Assembly: GCA_023441105.1 (NCBI GenBank)
Contig: JAEZQX010000352.1
Location: 1 to 14,809 of the forward strand
Direction: 5' to 3'
Source: Pseudomonadota bacterium
GTDB lineage: Bacteria; Pseudomonadota; Gammaproteobacteria; Burkholderiales; Burkholderiaceae
DNA length: 14,809 nucleotides
Part shown: positions 1-6,686 of the stretch, piece by piece
Layout: each line of letters begins with the position of its first letter
Position numbering within the stretch: the stretch's first letter is position 1
Program-made: the position numbers and the translations under genes
The notes under the pieces: generated by a model
Database searches by the model: none
The model's input: only the letters and a program-made list of their open reading frames with translations
Told to the model about the DNA's origin: nothing

Positions 1-62
1 AAAAACCGCCCCGCCCGCGGGCCGCCCAGCCTGATGCGTGAGCCGTGCGACGGCGCGCTGGA

Positions 63-1172
63 TCAGGGCTTGAAGCTGTAACCCGGCTTGATCGCCACGT
101 CGTCCGGAATCGGCGGCAGGTCCGCGAACAGCTCGGGCTTCTGCTTCATGACGTTCAGCATGTGCTTCGGCTCGATGTGCTTGTTGACGTCGAACGTCGA
201 CTTGAGGATGCCGAGGCGGTGCAGGCGATCCTGCGCTGCCCACAGCGCCCGATAGTTGTTGTCCGACAGGCGCCGGTCGGCCTGCTGGATGTTGAACTGC
301 ATCGCCGCTTCGGCGACGTCCGCCTTGAGACCCGGGATCCAGCGGGTGGCGACCTGCGCCGCCTGCTTCGGGTTCTTGCGCATCCAGTTGTCGGCCTCGG
401 AAACGGCGGCGAGGAACTTCTCGATGGTCTCGCCGTTCTTGTCGACCCAGTTGCGGGTGGCCACGTTGAAGCCCAGGTAGGAAATCACGTCGCCGCCGCG
501 GATGACCTCGACCGCACCCGGCACATCCTTGAGCGCCACGATCGGCCACGGGTCCCAGCAGGAGAAGGCGTCGATGCCTTTCGACAGCAGCGCCACCGTC
601 ATGTCCGGCGGCGGGGTGTTGACGAGCGTGACGTCATTGGGGGTCAGGCCTGCCTTGTCGAGCAGGGCGAGGATGTAGAGGTGGTTGATGGTGCCGAACG
701 AGGCGGCGATCTTCTTGCCCTTGAGGCTGGACAGGTCGCCCTTGCGGATGCCGGAATCGGCGCCGGCGATCAGCGCCATGGTGGCGTCCGAGCCGAGCTT
801 GGTGGCGTTGCCGCTGTAGTTGCCGAGCGCCACCAGGTCCATCCCCCGCAGCACCGCGCCGATCATCGGCACGCCGACCTGGACGATTTCGCTTTCGCCG
901 GCCTGCAGCGCATTCAGCGCATCGACGCCGGTGGCATACGGCCGCGCAATCGTCACGTCCAGGCCGTGCTTCTCGAAGTAACCGCGCTCCAGCGCGATCG
1001 GCAGCCCGACCTGGTCGATGCCGGTGACCATCCCGGCCTTGAGCTTGGTCATGCTCTGCGCCATCCCGGCGCCCGGCAGCACCGCGAGCGACAGGCCCAG
1101 CGCCAGCGCCGGAACCGCTGCCACCTGGCACAGCCGGTTGAATGCCCTCGCGAATCTCATCCCCAACCGCAT
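63..1172 (-). CDS. NitT/TauT-type ABC transporter periplasmic substrate-binding protein
   Basis: This 369-residue protein is the solute receptor of the downstream-type ABC importer. It should bind a small organic anion in the periplasm and deliver it to the two permeases encoded upstream. Residues 1-39 form a signal peptide: a basic start, a hydrophobic core near 17-36 and an Ala-Gln cleavage region (GMAQ). The mature part begins with the usual NMT1/SsuA-like pattern (ligand loop near 51-60, then LERGYFEKHGLDV) and carries CWDPWP at 205-210, typical of this family. I chose the ATG at 1172 because a GAGGAGA ribosome-binding site precedes it and the signal peptide follows directly; the frame stays open to 1313 but that extension looks non-coding. 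It is the last gene of the second transporter operon, 19 bases after the small membrane-protein gene. The family is secure; the substrate (sulfonate, nitrate, aromatic acid, pyrimidine precursor) cannot be read. Confidence 0.9.
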   Translation of the reverse strand: MRLGMRFARAFNRLCQVAAVPALALGLSLAVLPGAGMAQSMTKLKAGMVTGIDQVGLPIALERGYFEKHGLDVTIARPYATGVDALNALQAGESEIVQVGVPMIGAVLRGMDLVALGNYSGNATKLGSDATMALIAGADSGIRKGDLSSLKGKKIAASFGTINHLYILALLDKAGLTPNDVTLVNTPPPDMTVALLSKGIDAFSCWDPWPIVALKDVPGAVEVIRGGDVISYLGFNVATRNWVDKNGETIEKFLAAVSEADNWMRKNPKQAAQVATRWIPGLKADVAEAAMQFNIQQADRRLSDNNYRALWAAQDRLHRLGILKSTFDVNKHIEPKHMLNVMKQKPELFADLPPIPDDVAIKPGYSFKP

Positions 1173-1191
1173 CTTCGTCTCCTCATCATTG

Positions 1192-1524
1192 TCAGTCGTC
1201 GGCAAGCGGCTCGACGCGCTTGACCCAGTACGGGCGGGCCACGGCGGCGAGACGATCCTTCGGGACCCCACGCACTTCGATCGAAGCGTCGTAGGTGCCG
1301 GAGACTCTACCATGCTGCTGGAACACCAGGACGTGGAAGCGCTCCGGCTCGAAGCGCAGCGTCACCAGGACGTTGACCCGACCTTGGGCGTTGGGCTTGA
1401 ATTCGCCGGTCACCTTGCCCGGCGCCGCCAGGTACTGCCAGGCGTGCCAGGCCAGCAGGCAGACCACGAAGCCGATCACCAGGCGCCCCCGCGTCGAGCG
1501 CAGCGCCTCGCGCATCAAGCCCAT
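1192..1524 (-). CDS. Small membrane-anchored protein of unknown function in ABC operon
   Basis: I do not recognise this 110-residue protein. Residues about 14-32 form one hydrophobic segment after a basic N-terminus (MREALRSTRGR), so it is probably an inner-membrane anchor with the rest in the periplasm. The remaining 75 or so residues look like a small beta-rich domain with alternating hydrophobic residues (VNVLVTLRFEPERFHVLVF), and the C-terminus is YWVKRVEPLADD. No cysteine pair, metal motif or catalytic signature is visible. Its ATG at 1524 overlaps the stop of the ATPase gene by one base (TGATG), and the binding-protein gene follows 19 bases later, so it is cotranslated with the transporter. 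It could be an accessory subunit or assembly factor; this is inference from position. A start at the fourth codon (1515) is also possible. That it is a real gene is supported by the tight coupling and by a sensible membrane topology. Confidence 0.7.
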   Translation of the reverse strand: MGLMREALRSTRGRLVIGFVVCLLAWHAWQYLAAPGKVTGEFKPNAQGRVNVLVTLRFEPERFHVLVFQQHGRVSGTYDASIEVRGVPKDRLAAVARPYWVKRVEPLADD

Positions 1525-2282
1525 CAGGCGGAGCGCACCAATTGCAGCACCTGCGCCGACAGCGACTTGAACTCGTCGTCCTCCATCAGGCCCTGCCAGG
1601 CGCGCGGTCGCGGCAACGCTACCGGCACGTCGGCCAGCACGGTACCCTTCGACAGCACCACGACCCGGTTCGACAGGAACACGGCTTCGGCCACGTCGTG
1701 CGTGATGAACAGCACCGTCGGGCGCCGTTCCTGCCAGATGCGGGTCAGCTCCTCCTGCAGCGTCATGCGCGTCTGGGCATCGACGCTGGCGAACGGCTCG
1801 TCCATGAGGAGCACGTCGGGCTCGTTGGCGAGCGCCCTGACCACGCCGACGCGCTGCTGCATGCCGCCCGACAGCTCGTTGGGATAGCGGTCCGCGGCGT
1901 GCGCGAGACCTGCCAGCTCGAGGTATTCGCGGGCGATCTCGTGGCGCTTCGCCTTGGGGATGCCGCGCATCTTCGGCCCGAAGGCGACATTGTCGAGCAC
2001 CGTGCGCCAGGGAAACAGCGCGAACGACTGGAACACGACCCCGCGGTCCGGACCCGGACCGCTCACCGGCCGGCCGTCGACCCGGATGCGGCCGCCGGAC
2101 ACCGGCAGGAAGCCGGCAATCATGTTGAGCATGGTGGTCTTGCCGCAGCCCGACGGCCCGACCACCGAAACGAAGTCGCCGGCGGCGACTTCCAGGGAGA
2201 TGTCGTGGATGGCGGTGACCTGCGTGCCCTTGAAGGGATCGAAGTAGGTCTTGGCCAGGTTCTCGATCGTCAGGCTCTTCAC
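1524..2282 (-). CDS. NitT/TauT-type ABC transporter ATP-binding protein
   Basis: Cytoplasmic ATPase that drives the adjacent importer. Counting from the GTG start (252 residues) it has Walker A GPSGCGKTT at 42-50, a Q-loop near Q85 (VVFQSFALFPW), the ABC signature LSGGMQQR at 137-144, Walker B VLLMDEP at 157-163 and the switch histidine in THD near 195. The SFALFPWRTVLDNV stretch and the early TIENLAKTYFDP match SsuB/TauB-like proteins of the nitrate/sulfonate/taurine family. Two starts are possible. The GTG at 2282 overlaps the permease stop as GTGA, the classic translational-coupling arrangement, with GGGGA about 11 bases upstream. An in-frame ATG at 2300 would add six residues but has no clear ribosome-binding site. 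I prefer 2282. The next gene overlaps its stop by one base. Confidence 0.92.
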   Translation of the reverse strand: MKSLTIENLAKTYFDPFKGTQVTAIHDISLEVAAGDFVSVVGPSGCGKTTMLNMIAGFLPVSGGRIRVDGRPVSGPGPDRGVVFQSFALFPWRTVLDNVAFGPKMRGIPKAKRHEIAREYLELAGLAHAADRYPNELSGGMQQRVGVVRALANEPDVLLMDEPFASVDAQTRMTLQEELTRIWQERRPTVLFITHDVAEAVFLSNRVVVLSKGTVLADVPVALPRPRAWQGLMEDDEFKSLSAQVLQLVRSA

Positions 2283-3097
2283 CGTGTCACCAGTCCCCAT
2301 CGTTGTCCGGTCGCGCGCTCGATCGGCGCCAGCACCCAGCTGTCGACGATGTACCAGAGGATGCCCAGCACGATCATGCCGAGCATGATTTCCACCACCG
2401 AGCCCGCCCGGCGCGCATCGAACATCAGGAAGCCGACACCGCTGGTGCCGACGATCATCTCGGCCGCGATCAACGCCCGCCAGCCGTAGCCGAGTCCGTT
2501 GCGCAGCCCGGTCACGATGTTGGGTAGCGCCCCGGGCAGCACCACCTCCCACACCACCCGCGCGCGCGAAGCCCCCAGGCTCTGCGCCGCGCGGTGCAAT
2601 TCGAGCGGGACCGAGCGCACGCCCAGCACCGTGTTCAGCACCACCGGGAACAGCACGGTGTAGACGATCACGAAGGTCATCGTCCCGAGGCCGAAGCCGA
2701 ACCAGATCAGCAGGATCGGCAACCAGGCGATGTCGCCGATGGCCTGGAAGAAGAGCAGGATCGGCCACAGCAGCCGATGGGCGCGGTCGCTCAGGCCCAC
2801 CAGCAGCCCGAGCGGGATGCCCAGCGCCATGCCTACGGCGGTGCCGGCGGCCAGCCGCACCACGCTGTCCTCCAGATAGGCTGGCAGGATGCCGTTGTAC
2901 ATCAGCTTGCCGAACGACTGGATGACCTCCAGCGGCCCCGGGAAGAAGACGCGCGGGAAGATGCCGGCTTCGGCCACCAGCGCCCACAGCAGCACCACCG
3001 GCACGAACGGCACCAGTGCGGCCATCGCCGGCCAGCGCGTCGTCCAGCGGAGGTAGGCGCCCCACAGGCGCAGCCAGGGCCCGGGCTGCGGGGTCAT
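2279..3097 (-). CDS. NitT/TauT-type ABC transporter permease (second copy)
   Basis: Inner-membrane channel subunit of 272 residues with about six hydrophobic segments. The BPD_transp_1 cytoplasmic loop is clear: LGASRARVVWEVVLPGALP, then NIVTGLRNGLGYGWRALIAAEM, as in SsuC/TauC-type permeases. It is strikingly similar to the permease encoded immediately upstream (3174-3953); both share LPGALPNIVTG, ALIAAEMI or GLIAAEMI, and a C-terminus of the form LAPxERAT followed by RWGLV. The pair probably arose by tandem duplication and may form a heterodimeric channel. The ATG at 3097 has an AGGGGG ribosome-binding site, which lies inside the palindromic element. Its stop overlaps the ATPase start by four bases. 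Family certain; substrate unknown. Confidence 0.92.
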   Translation of the reverse strand: MTPQPGPWLRLWGAYLRWTTRWPAMAALVPFVPVVLLWALVAEAGIFPRVFFPGPLEVIQSFGKLMYNGILPAYLEDSVVRLAAGTAVGMALGIPLGLLVGLSDRAHRLLWPILLFFQAIGDIAWLPILLIWFGFGLGTMTFVIVYTVLFPVVLNTVLGVRSVPLELHRAAQSLGASRARVVWEVVLPGALPNIVTGLRNGLGYGWRALIAAEMIVGTSGVGFLMFDARRAGSVVEIMLGMIVLGILWYIVDSWVLAPIERATGQRWGLVTR

Positions 3098-3173
3098 TGA
3101 TGTGCCCCCTTCGCGCTTCGCGCTGTCCCCCCGAGGGGGAGCGAGCCCGCCTTCGGGCGGCCGGGCGGCGGGC
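3098..3173. repeat. Multi-hairpin palindromic intergenic element (REP-like)
   Basis: The 76 bases between the two permease genes are a stack of inverted repeats. Seen directly: CGCG-CTT-CGCG at 3112-3122; TCCCCC-CGA-GGGGGA at 3126-3140; CCGCC with a TTCG loop and GGCGG at 3147-3160; and a larger pairing of GCCCGCC (3145-3151) with GGCGGGC (3167-3173). From memory, very similar strings (CTTCGCGCTGTCCCCC followed by GAGGGGGAGCGAGCCCGCC) recur between genes in many beta-proteobacterial genomes, so this is probably one copy of a dispersed REP-type element. It could stabilise the upstream mRNA or dampen transcription between the two permeases. The palindromes are certain; the identity as a dispersed repeat needs a genome search. 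Confidence 0.7.
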
Positions 3174-3953
3174 TCATGCTCCCCTCACCAGGCCCCAGCG
3201 CTCGATGGTGGCGCGTTCGAGCGGCGCCAGCATGAGGCGGTCGATCGCCAGCCACAGCAGGCCGATGATGATCATGCCGAGGACGATGACCTCGGTGCGG
3301 TAGAAGTCGCGCGCGACGAAAAGCATGTAGCCGAGGCCGACGTTGGTGGCGATCATCTCGGCGGCGATCAGGCCGCGCCAGGCGAAGCCCAGGCCGGTGC
3401 GGATGCCGGTGACGATGTTCGGCAGGGCGCCCGGCAACAGCACCTCGATGAACAGCTGCCAGCGCCCGGCGCCCAGCGACGCGGAGGCGTGGCGCAGCGT
3501 CATCGGGATGCTGGTCACGCCCAGGAGCGTGTTGTAGGCAACCACGAAGAACACCGCATTGAAGATCACGAAGGTGATCGCGCCGAAACCGTAGCCGAAC
3601 CACAGGGTGGCGATCGGGATCCAGGCGATGCCGGCCAATACCGAGAAGAACCGCAACAGCGGCGTGAAGAAGGTGGAGACCGCCGGGCTCACGCCCATCA
3701 GGATGCCCAGCGGGACCGCCAGCACGATGCCGATCAGCGTGCCAAGCGCGATGCGCGCCAGGCTGGCACCGATGTGGGCGATCAGCGTGCCGTCGCGCAC
3801 CGCGTCGACGCCGGCCTGCAGCACCGGGGCAATGGCCGGAAACACGCGCGGATTCACGTCGAACGCGCGCACGATCGCCTCCCAGGCGACGAGCAGCGCG
3901 AGCAGCGGCAACATGAAGGATGCGGCCGAAGCCAGCCGGCTGTGTCTCCTCAT
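3174..3953 (-). CDS. NitT/TauT-type ABC transporter permease (first copy)
   Basis: Inner-membrane permease of 259 residues and first gene of the second transporter operon. Hydrophobic segments start at about residues 13-30 (FMLPLLALLVAWEAIV), followed by five more. The coupling loop reads LGAGRWQLFIEVLLPGALP, then NIVTGIRTGLGFAWRGLIAAEM. It is a close paralogue of the permease at 2279-3097, and no fused or missing segment is apparent in either. The ATG at 3953 gives a basic MRRHSR start; no strong ribosome-binding site precedes it, and a second ATG at residue 14 (3914) would clip into the first membrane segment, so the longer form is preferred. A weak -10-like TACTAT (3987-3992, minus strand) lies upstream. 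The 76-base palindromic element separates it from its paralogue. Confidence 0.92.
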   Translation of the reverse strand: MRRHSRLASAASFMLPLLALLVAWEAIVRAFDVNPRVFPAIAPVLQAGVDAVRDGTLIAHIGASLARIALGTLIGIVLAVPLGILMGVSPAVSTFFTPLLRFFSVLAGIAWIPIATLWFGYGFGAITFVIFNAVFFVVAYNTLLGVTSIPMTLRHASASLGAGRWQLFIEVLLPGALPNIVTGIRTGLGFAWRGLIAAEMIATNVGLGYMLFVARDFYRTEVIVLGMIIIGLLWLAIDRLMLAPLERATIERWGLVRGA

Positions 3954-4058
3954 CGATTCTTGTCGTGCAGCAGTCCAGAGGCCGCGATAGTACCGCCTTG
4001 CGCCGGCCCTGCTGCCGGGGGTGTTCCCGGGTTGATGCGGGGCTTGATGCCGGGTTAT

Positions 4059-4099
4059 GCCGGAGTTCCGGCCCGGTCGCCCCCGAGTTGCTGGCGACC
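4059..4099 (-). other. Two hairpins between operons, possible transcript end
   Basis: Just after the stop of the PEBP gene the minus strand holds two inverted repeats in succession: GGTCGCC/GGCGACC (4093-4099 with 4075-4081, 11-base loop) and GCCGGAACTCCGGC (4072-4059, 5-bp stem with a four-base loop). Neither is followed by a T-run on the minus strand, so this is not a canonical intrinsic terminator. Placement at the end of a ten-gene unit and before the next transporter gene makes a transcript 3-prime end or mRNA-stabilising role plausible. Confidence 0.4.
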
Positions 4100-4106
4100 G
4101 TCCGCG

Positions 4107-4751
4107 TCAGGGTCCGGCCAGGCCGCCGGCACCGGGGATCTCCGCCGGTTCGGCCGACCCGACCCTGATGCTGCCGTCGGGCCGTTCGTAGGTGCCGGTC
4201 AGGATGCCGCTCGCGATGGCGCGTTCCTGGAGCATCGCCATCACCGCCTCGCGACCGGGCGTGGTGTCGAAGCCCGGGCCTTGCGACAAGGCGAACAACT
4301 GGAAGACGTAGCGGTGCGTGCCGTGCCCCGGCGGCGGATCGGGCGCCAGCCAACCCGCCTGGAGGAACGAGTTGCGCCCGATGGTGGCCTCCTCGGCTTG
4401 CGGGCTGGCCCGGTCGATGGCGCCCTCGGCAAGGCTGCCGTCGGCAGCGGGCAGGTCGGCGACGATGGCGTGGACCAGCGGCTGCGGGGTCGGCGAATCG
4501 GCGTCCTCGACGATCAGCACCAGCGAATGCGCGCCTGCCGGGACTCCGGTCCATTCGAGGGGCGGCGAGATGCCGTCGCCATCGGCCGTGTAGTTCGCCG
4601 GAATGGGCGCGTGGTCCACGAACGCCAGGCTGCGCAGCGCCAGCGCGGCGGTGCCGGGACCCAGCCTCACCTGATTGAAGACGATCTTGTCGAGGCCGGC
4701 ACGCTGCTCACGCAGTGCATGTCCAACCACTTGCGGCAATTTCTCCAGCAT
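4107..4751 (-). CDS. PEBP / YbhB-YbcL family (Raf kinase inhibitor-like) protein
   Basis: A 214-residue protein of the phosphatidylethanolamine-binding-protein family, resembling bacterial YbhB/YbcL. Visible hallmarks: the opening ISPPLEWTGVPAGAHSLVLI (61-80), the ligand-site segment VEDADSPTP (81-89, equivalent to the usual DPDAP motif), the histidine in PLVHAIV (91-97), and PDPPPGHGTHRYVFQLFAL (137-155), the conserved GHG-HRY anion-binding stretch. There is no signal peptide, so it is probably cytoplasmic. The ATG at 4751 has GGGAGG nine bases upstream. It follows the ferredoxin reductase gene by 44 bases and appears to be the last gene of the P450 operon. The biochemical role of bacterial members is poorly defined; an enzymatic or small-ligand-binding role linked to the aromatic pathway is only inferred from position. 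Confidence 0.88.
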   Translation of the reverse strand: MLEKLPQVVGHALREQRAGLDKIVFNQVRLGPGTAALALRSLAFVDHAPIPANYTADGDGISPPLEWTGVPAGAHSLVLIVEDADSPTPQPLVHAIVADLPAADGSLAEGAIDRASPQAEEATIGRNSFLQAGWLAPDPPPGHGTHRYVFQLFALSQGPGFDTTPGREAVMAMLQERAIASGILTGTYERPDGSIRVGSAEPAEIPGAGGLAGP

Positions 4752-4795
4752 CCTGCGAGCCTCCCGTGGCAAGGGCGCAGCAGGTTGCATACCCG

Positions 4796-6025
4796 CTACA
4801 GCAGGCTCTTGAGCGGCACCGCCGGATCGATGGCTTGGGCAATCGCCGGGCTGCGGCCGGCCTCGAGCAGCTTGCGCGCCATCAGGTGGTCGAGCGGCGC
4901 GTTGACTGATTCGACGCAGTGCAGGACACCGTCGACGTAGTGGAAGATCGAGAACGAATCCGCTTTCGGGCCCGGCCGGCGGTGGCGCTCGGCGTGCGGC
5001 GGCAGCAGGCCCGCCATCTGCAGGCGCAGGCTGCCCTGTTCGCTCCAGAACCACGGCACGGCACGGTGCGGCAACTGCTTGCCGAGCAGGGTGGCCACCG
5101 CGGTTCGCGCCTGGTCGTTGGCGTTCTGCACCGACTCGAGCCGCAGGCGCCGGCCGCTGGCGATGTCGGGGAAGCTGGTGCAGTCGCCGATTGCGAGGAT
5201 GGCGGGATCGCTGGTGACCATGAACTCGTCGACCAGGATTCCGTTGTCGCAGTCGAGGTCAGCCGCCTCGGCGAGGCTGGTTTCGGGCTCGGCGCCGATG
5301 CCGAGCAACAGCAGGTCGACCGGGTGGCGCTCGCCGTCGAGCCTGATCGCAGCCAGGCGTGGCGACCCGGCGGCGCCGGCCGCCGGCTCGATCTCAAAGC
5401 CGGCGATGCGCGCCTGGAGATGGATGACGCTGCCGGCTTCGCGGTGTGCCTGCAGCACATGTTCCGAAAGCTCCGGCGACACCGCGCGCGCCAGCAGCCG
5501 GGACGCGCTCTCCACCACCGTCACCCGCTTGCCGAGCGCCCGGCCGGTGGCGGCCGCCTCCAGGCCAAAGAAGCCGCCGCCGACGACCGTGAGGCTGTCG
5601 AAGGCGCCCATCTTGTCGCGCAGCGCGAGGGCATCGGCGACGCTGCGCAAGGTGGCGACGTTGGCCAGGCCGGGCGGCAGGTCGGCGAGCAGCCGGGCGC
5701 GCCCGCCGGTAGCCAGCACCAGCCGGCCGTATGGCAATTCGTCCCCGCCGCGAAGCCGCACCAGCCGCTGCTCGCGGTCGATCGCCACGACCGGCTCGCC
5801 GAGCCGCACCGTCACGCCTGCATCGGCATACCAGGCCTCGGCGCGATGGAACTGGGCGGCCTCGTCGGCCTTCTTGAGGAAGCTCTTGGAAAGCGGCGGC
5901 CGCTGGTACGGCAGCACCGGCTCGCCGCAGACGAGCGTGGTGCGGCTGCCAGCGCCGGCCTCCACCAGTCCGGCGCACAGCTGGGCAGCCGCATGGCCGC
6001 CGCCGATGATCAGGATGGCGCTCAC
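4796..6025 (-). CDS. FAD/NAD-dependent ferredoxin reductase (P450 electron-transfer)
   Basis: A 409-residue flavoprotein that should pass electrons from NAD(P)H to the [2Fe-2S] ferredoxin encoded nearby, and so to the P450, in the cytoplasm. It resembles putidaredoxin, rhodocoxin and palustrisredoxin reductases. Motifs: FAD Rossmann IIGGGHAAAQLCAGL (6-20), PYQRPPLSKSFL (39-50), the LATGG turn (104-108), NAD-binding VVGGGFFGLEAAA (147-159) with E172 ending the next strand (favouring NADH), FAD-contacting IGDCTSFP (279-286), and VPWFWSEQG (323-331), typical of this reductase group. The GTG at 6025 is the likely start: AAGGAG lies six bases upstream and the Rossmann strand begins at once. The upstream in-frame ATG at 6070 would overlap the MarR gene. 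It sits 34 bases after the MarR gene. Confidence 0.93.
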   Translation of the reverse strand: MSAILIIGGGHAAAQLCAGLVEAGAGSRTTLVCGEPVLPYQRPPLSKSFLKKADEAAQFHRAEAWYADAGVTVRLGEPVVAIDREQRLVRLRGGDELPYGRLVLATGGRARLLADLPPGLANVATLRSVADALALRDKMGAFDSLTVVGGGFFGLEAAATGRALGKRVTVVESASRLLARAVSPELSEHVLQAHREAGSVIHLQARIAGFEIEPAAGAAGSPRLAAIRLDGERHPVDLLLLGIGAEPETSLAEAADLDCDNGILVDEFMVTSDPAILAIGDCTSFPDIASGRRLRLESVQNANDQARTAVATLLGKQLPHRAVPWFWSEQGSLRLQMAGLLPPHAERHRRPGPKADSFSIFHYVDGVLHCVESVNAPLDHLMARKLLEAGRSPAIAQAIDPAVPLKSLL

Positions 6026-6059
6026 CGATCGCTCCTTGTTGTTGCAGGCGGCGTGGGAC

Positions 6060-6683
6060 TCACTCCGCATCCCCGGCAGATGACCGGCGGCGCGCAGCCG
6101 GATGGTGGCTTGCGAGGTACCGTTCGGTGGCTTGCTCCACCGCCGGCAGGTTCTCGTGCATCCGCCGCAGCAGGCCGATCAGGACGGCACGCTCGCCCTC
6201 GTCGAACACCGACAGCAGCGCCCGCTCGCGCTCGAGCGCGACCGCCATGATCCGGTTGTGCAACTGGCGGCCGCGCGCGGTGATGGTGGCCACGCGCAGC
6301 CTGCCGTCGTGACCGTCCAGGCCGATGGTGATCAGCCCGCGCGCCTGCATCGTCTTGAAGGCGCGGCTCACCGAAGCCTTGTCCATGCCGATCACCTTGG
6401 AGCAGCGCTGCGCCGAGATCGACGTCTCGATGGCGAGCAGCACCAGCAGTCGCCAGCTCTCGACCCCCGTATCGAACGCCGTGAGATACGCCTGCGATGC
6501 CCCGCGCGTGAGCTTGTTGGCGATCCAGGTCAAGTAGCCCGGCACGTAGCGATCGAGATCGATGACCGGTTGCGGCGATTGCGGCGCTTGCCGCTGCGGC
6601 CTGCGCGGGCGGGCGGCGCGGGGACTTGGCGGCCGGCCCTCCGCCGGCTGGCGACCGTCGTCGCGAAGCGCGTCGTCCTTCAT
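6060..6683 (-). CDS. MarR-family transcriptional regulator
   Basis: A 207-residue winged-helix regulator. The first 40 residues are Arg/Pro-rich and likely disordered, an unusual tail for the family. The core follows: a helical dimer segment from about 42, the helix-turn-helix at about 88-112 with recognition helix MDKASVSRAFKTM, and the wing GLDGHDGRLRVATIT (121-135), containing the DGR sequence that makes minor-groove contacts in MarR proteins. C-terminal helices at 138-190 complete the dimer. MarR proteins are commonly aromatic-acid-responsive repressors. The gene starts three bases after the ferredoxin stop and has no strong ribosome-binding site, so its translation is probably coupled. 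It lies inside the operon, between the ferredoxin and its reductase, consistent with autoregulation. The repeat array at 13051-13090 is the best candidate operator in the window; that link is inference. Confidence 0.9.
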   Translation of the reverse strand: MKDDALRDDGRQPAEGRPPSPRAARPRRPQRQAPQSPQPVIDLDRYVPGYLTWIANKLTRGASQAYLTAFDTGVESWRLLVLLAIETSISAQRCSKVIGMDKASVSRAFKTMQARGLITIGLDGHDGRLRVATITARGRQLHNRIMAVALERERALLSVFDEGERAVLIGLLRRMHENLPAVEQATERYLASHHPAARRRSSAGDAE

Positions 6684-6686
6684 CGG

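Noticed and set aside
1..62. Possible intrinsic terminator at the left edge: GC-rich palindrome GCCCGCGGGC followed on the minus strand by TTTTT
   Set aside because: The palindrome has no proper loop and no longer stem pairs cleanly within the window; more sequence to the left is needed before calling it a terminator.
2301..3065. Possible fusion of permease and ATPase in one minus-strand frame upstream of the ATPase start
   Set aside because: The upstream part is the permease gene read out of frame (Arg/Gly/Ala-rich); the true permease is in another frame and overlaps the ATPase start by four bases.
3987..3992. TACTAT as a -10 element for the second importer operon
   Set aside because: Four of six consensus positions match but no -35-like hexamer lies 16-18 bases upstream; kept only as a weak note in the permease entry.
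4031..4060. Imperfect tandem repeat of a TTGATGC-GG unit
   Set aside because: Units differ in length and sequence, with only three partial copies; it is as likely chance in GC-rich DNA.
3102..4940. A long plus-strand open frame of about 600 codons opposite the permease and PEBP genes
   Set aside because: Its translation is low-complexity (Arg, Gly, Asp, Gln, His rich), has no domain or ribosome-binding site, and lies opposite clear permease and PEBP genes. High GC keeps antisense frames open.
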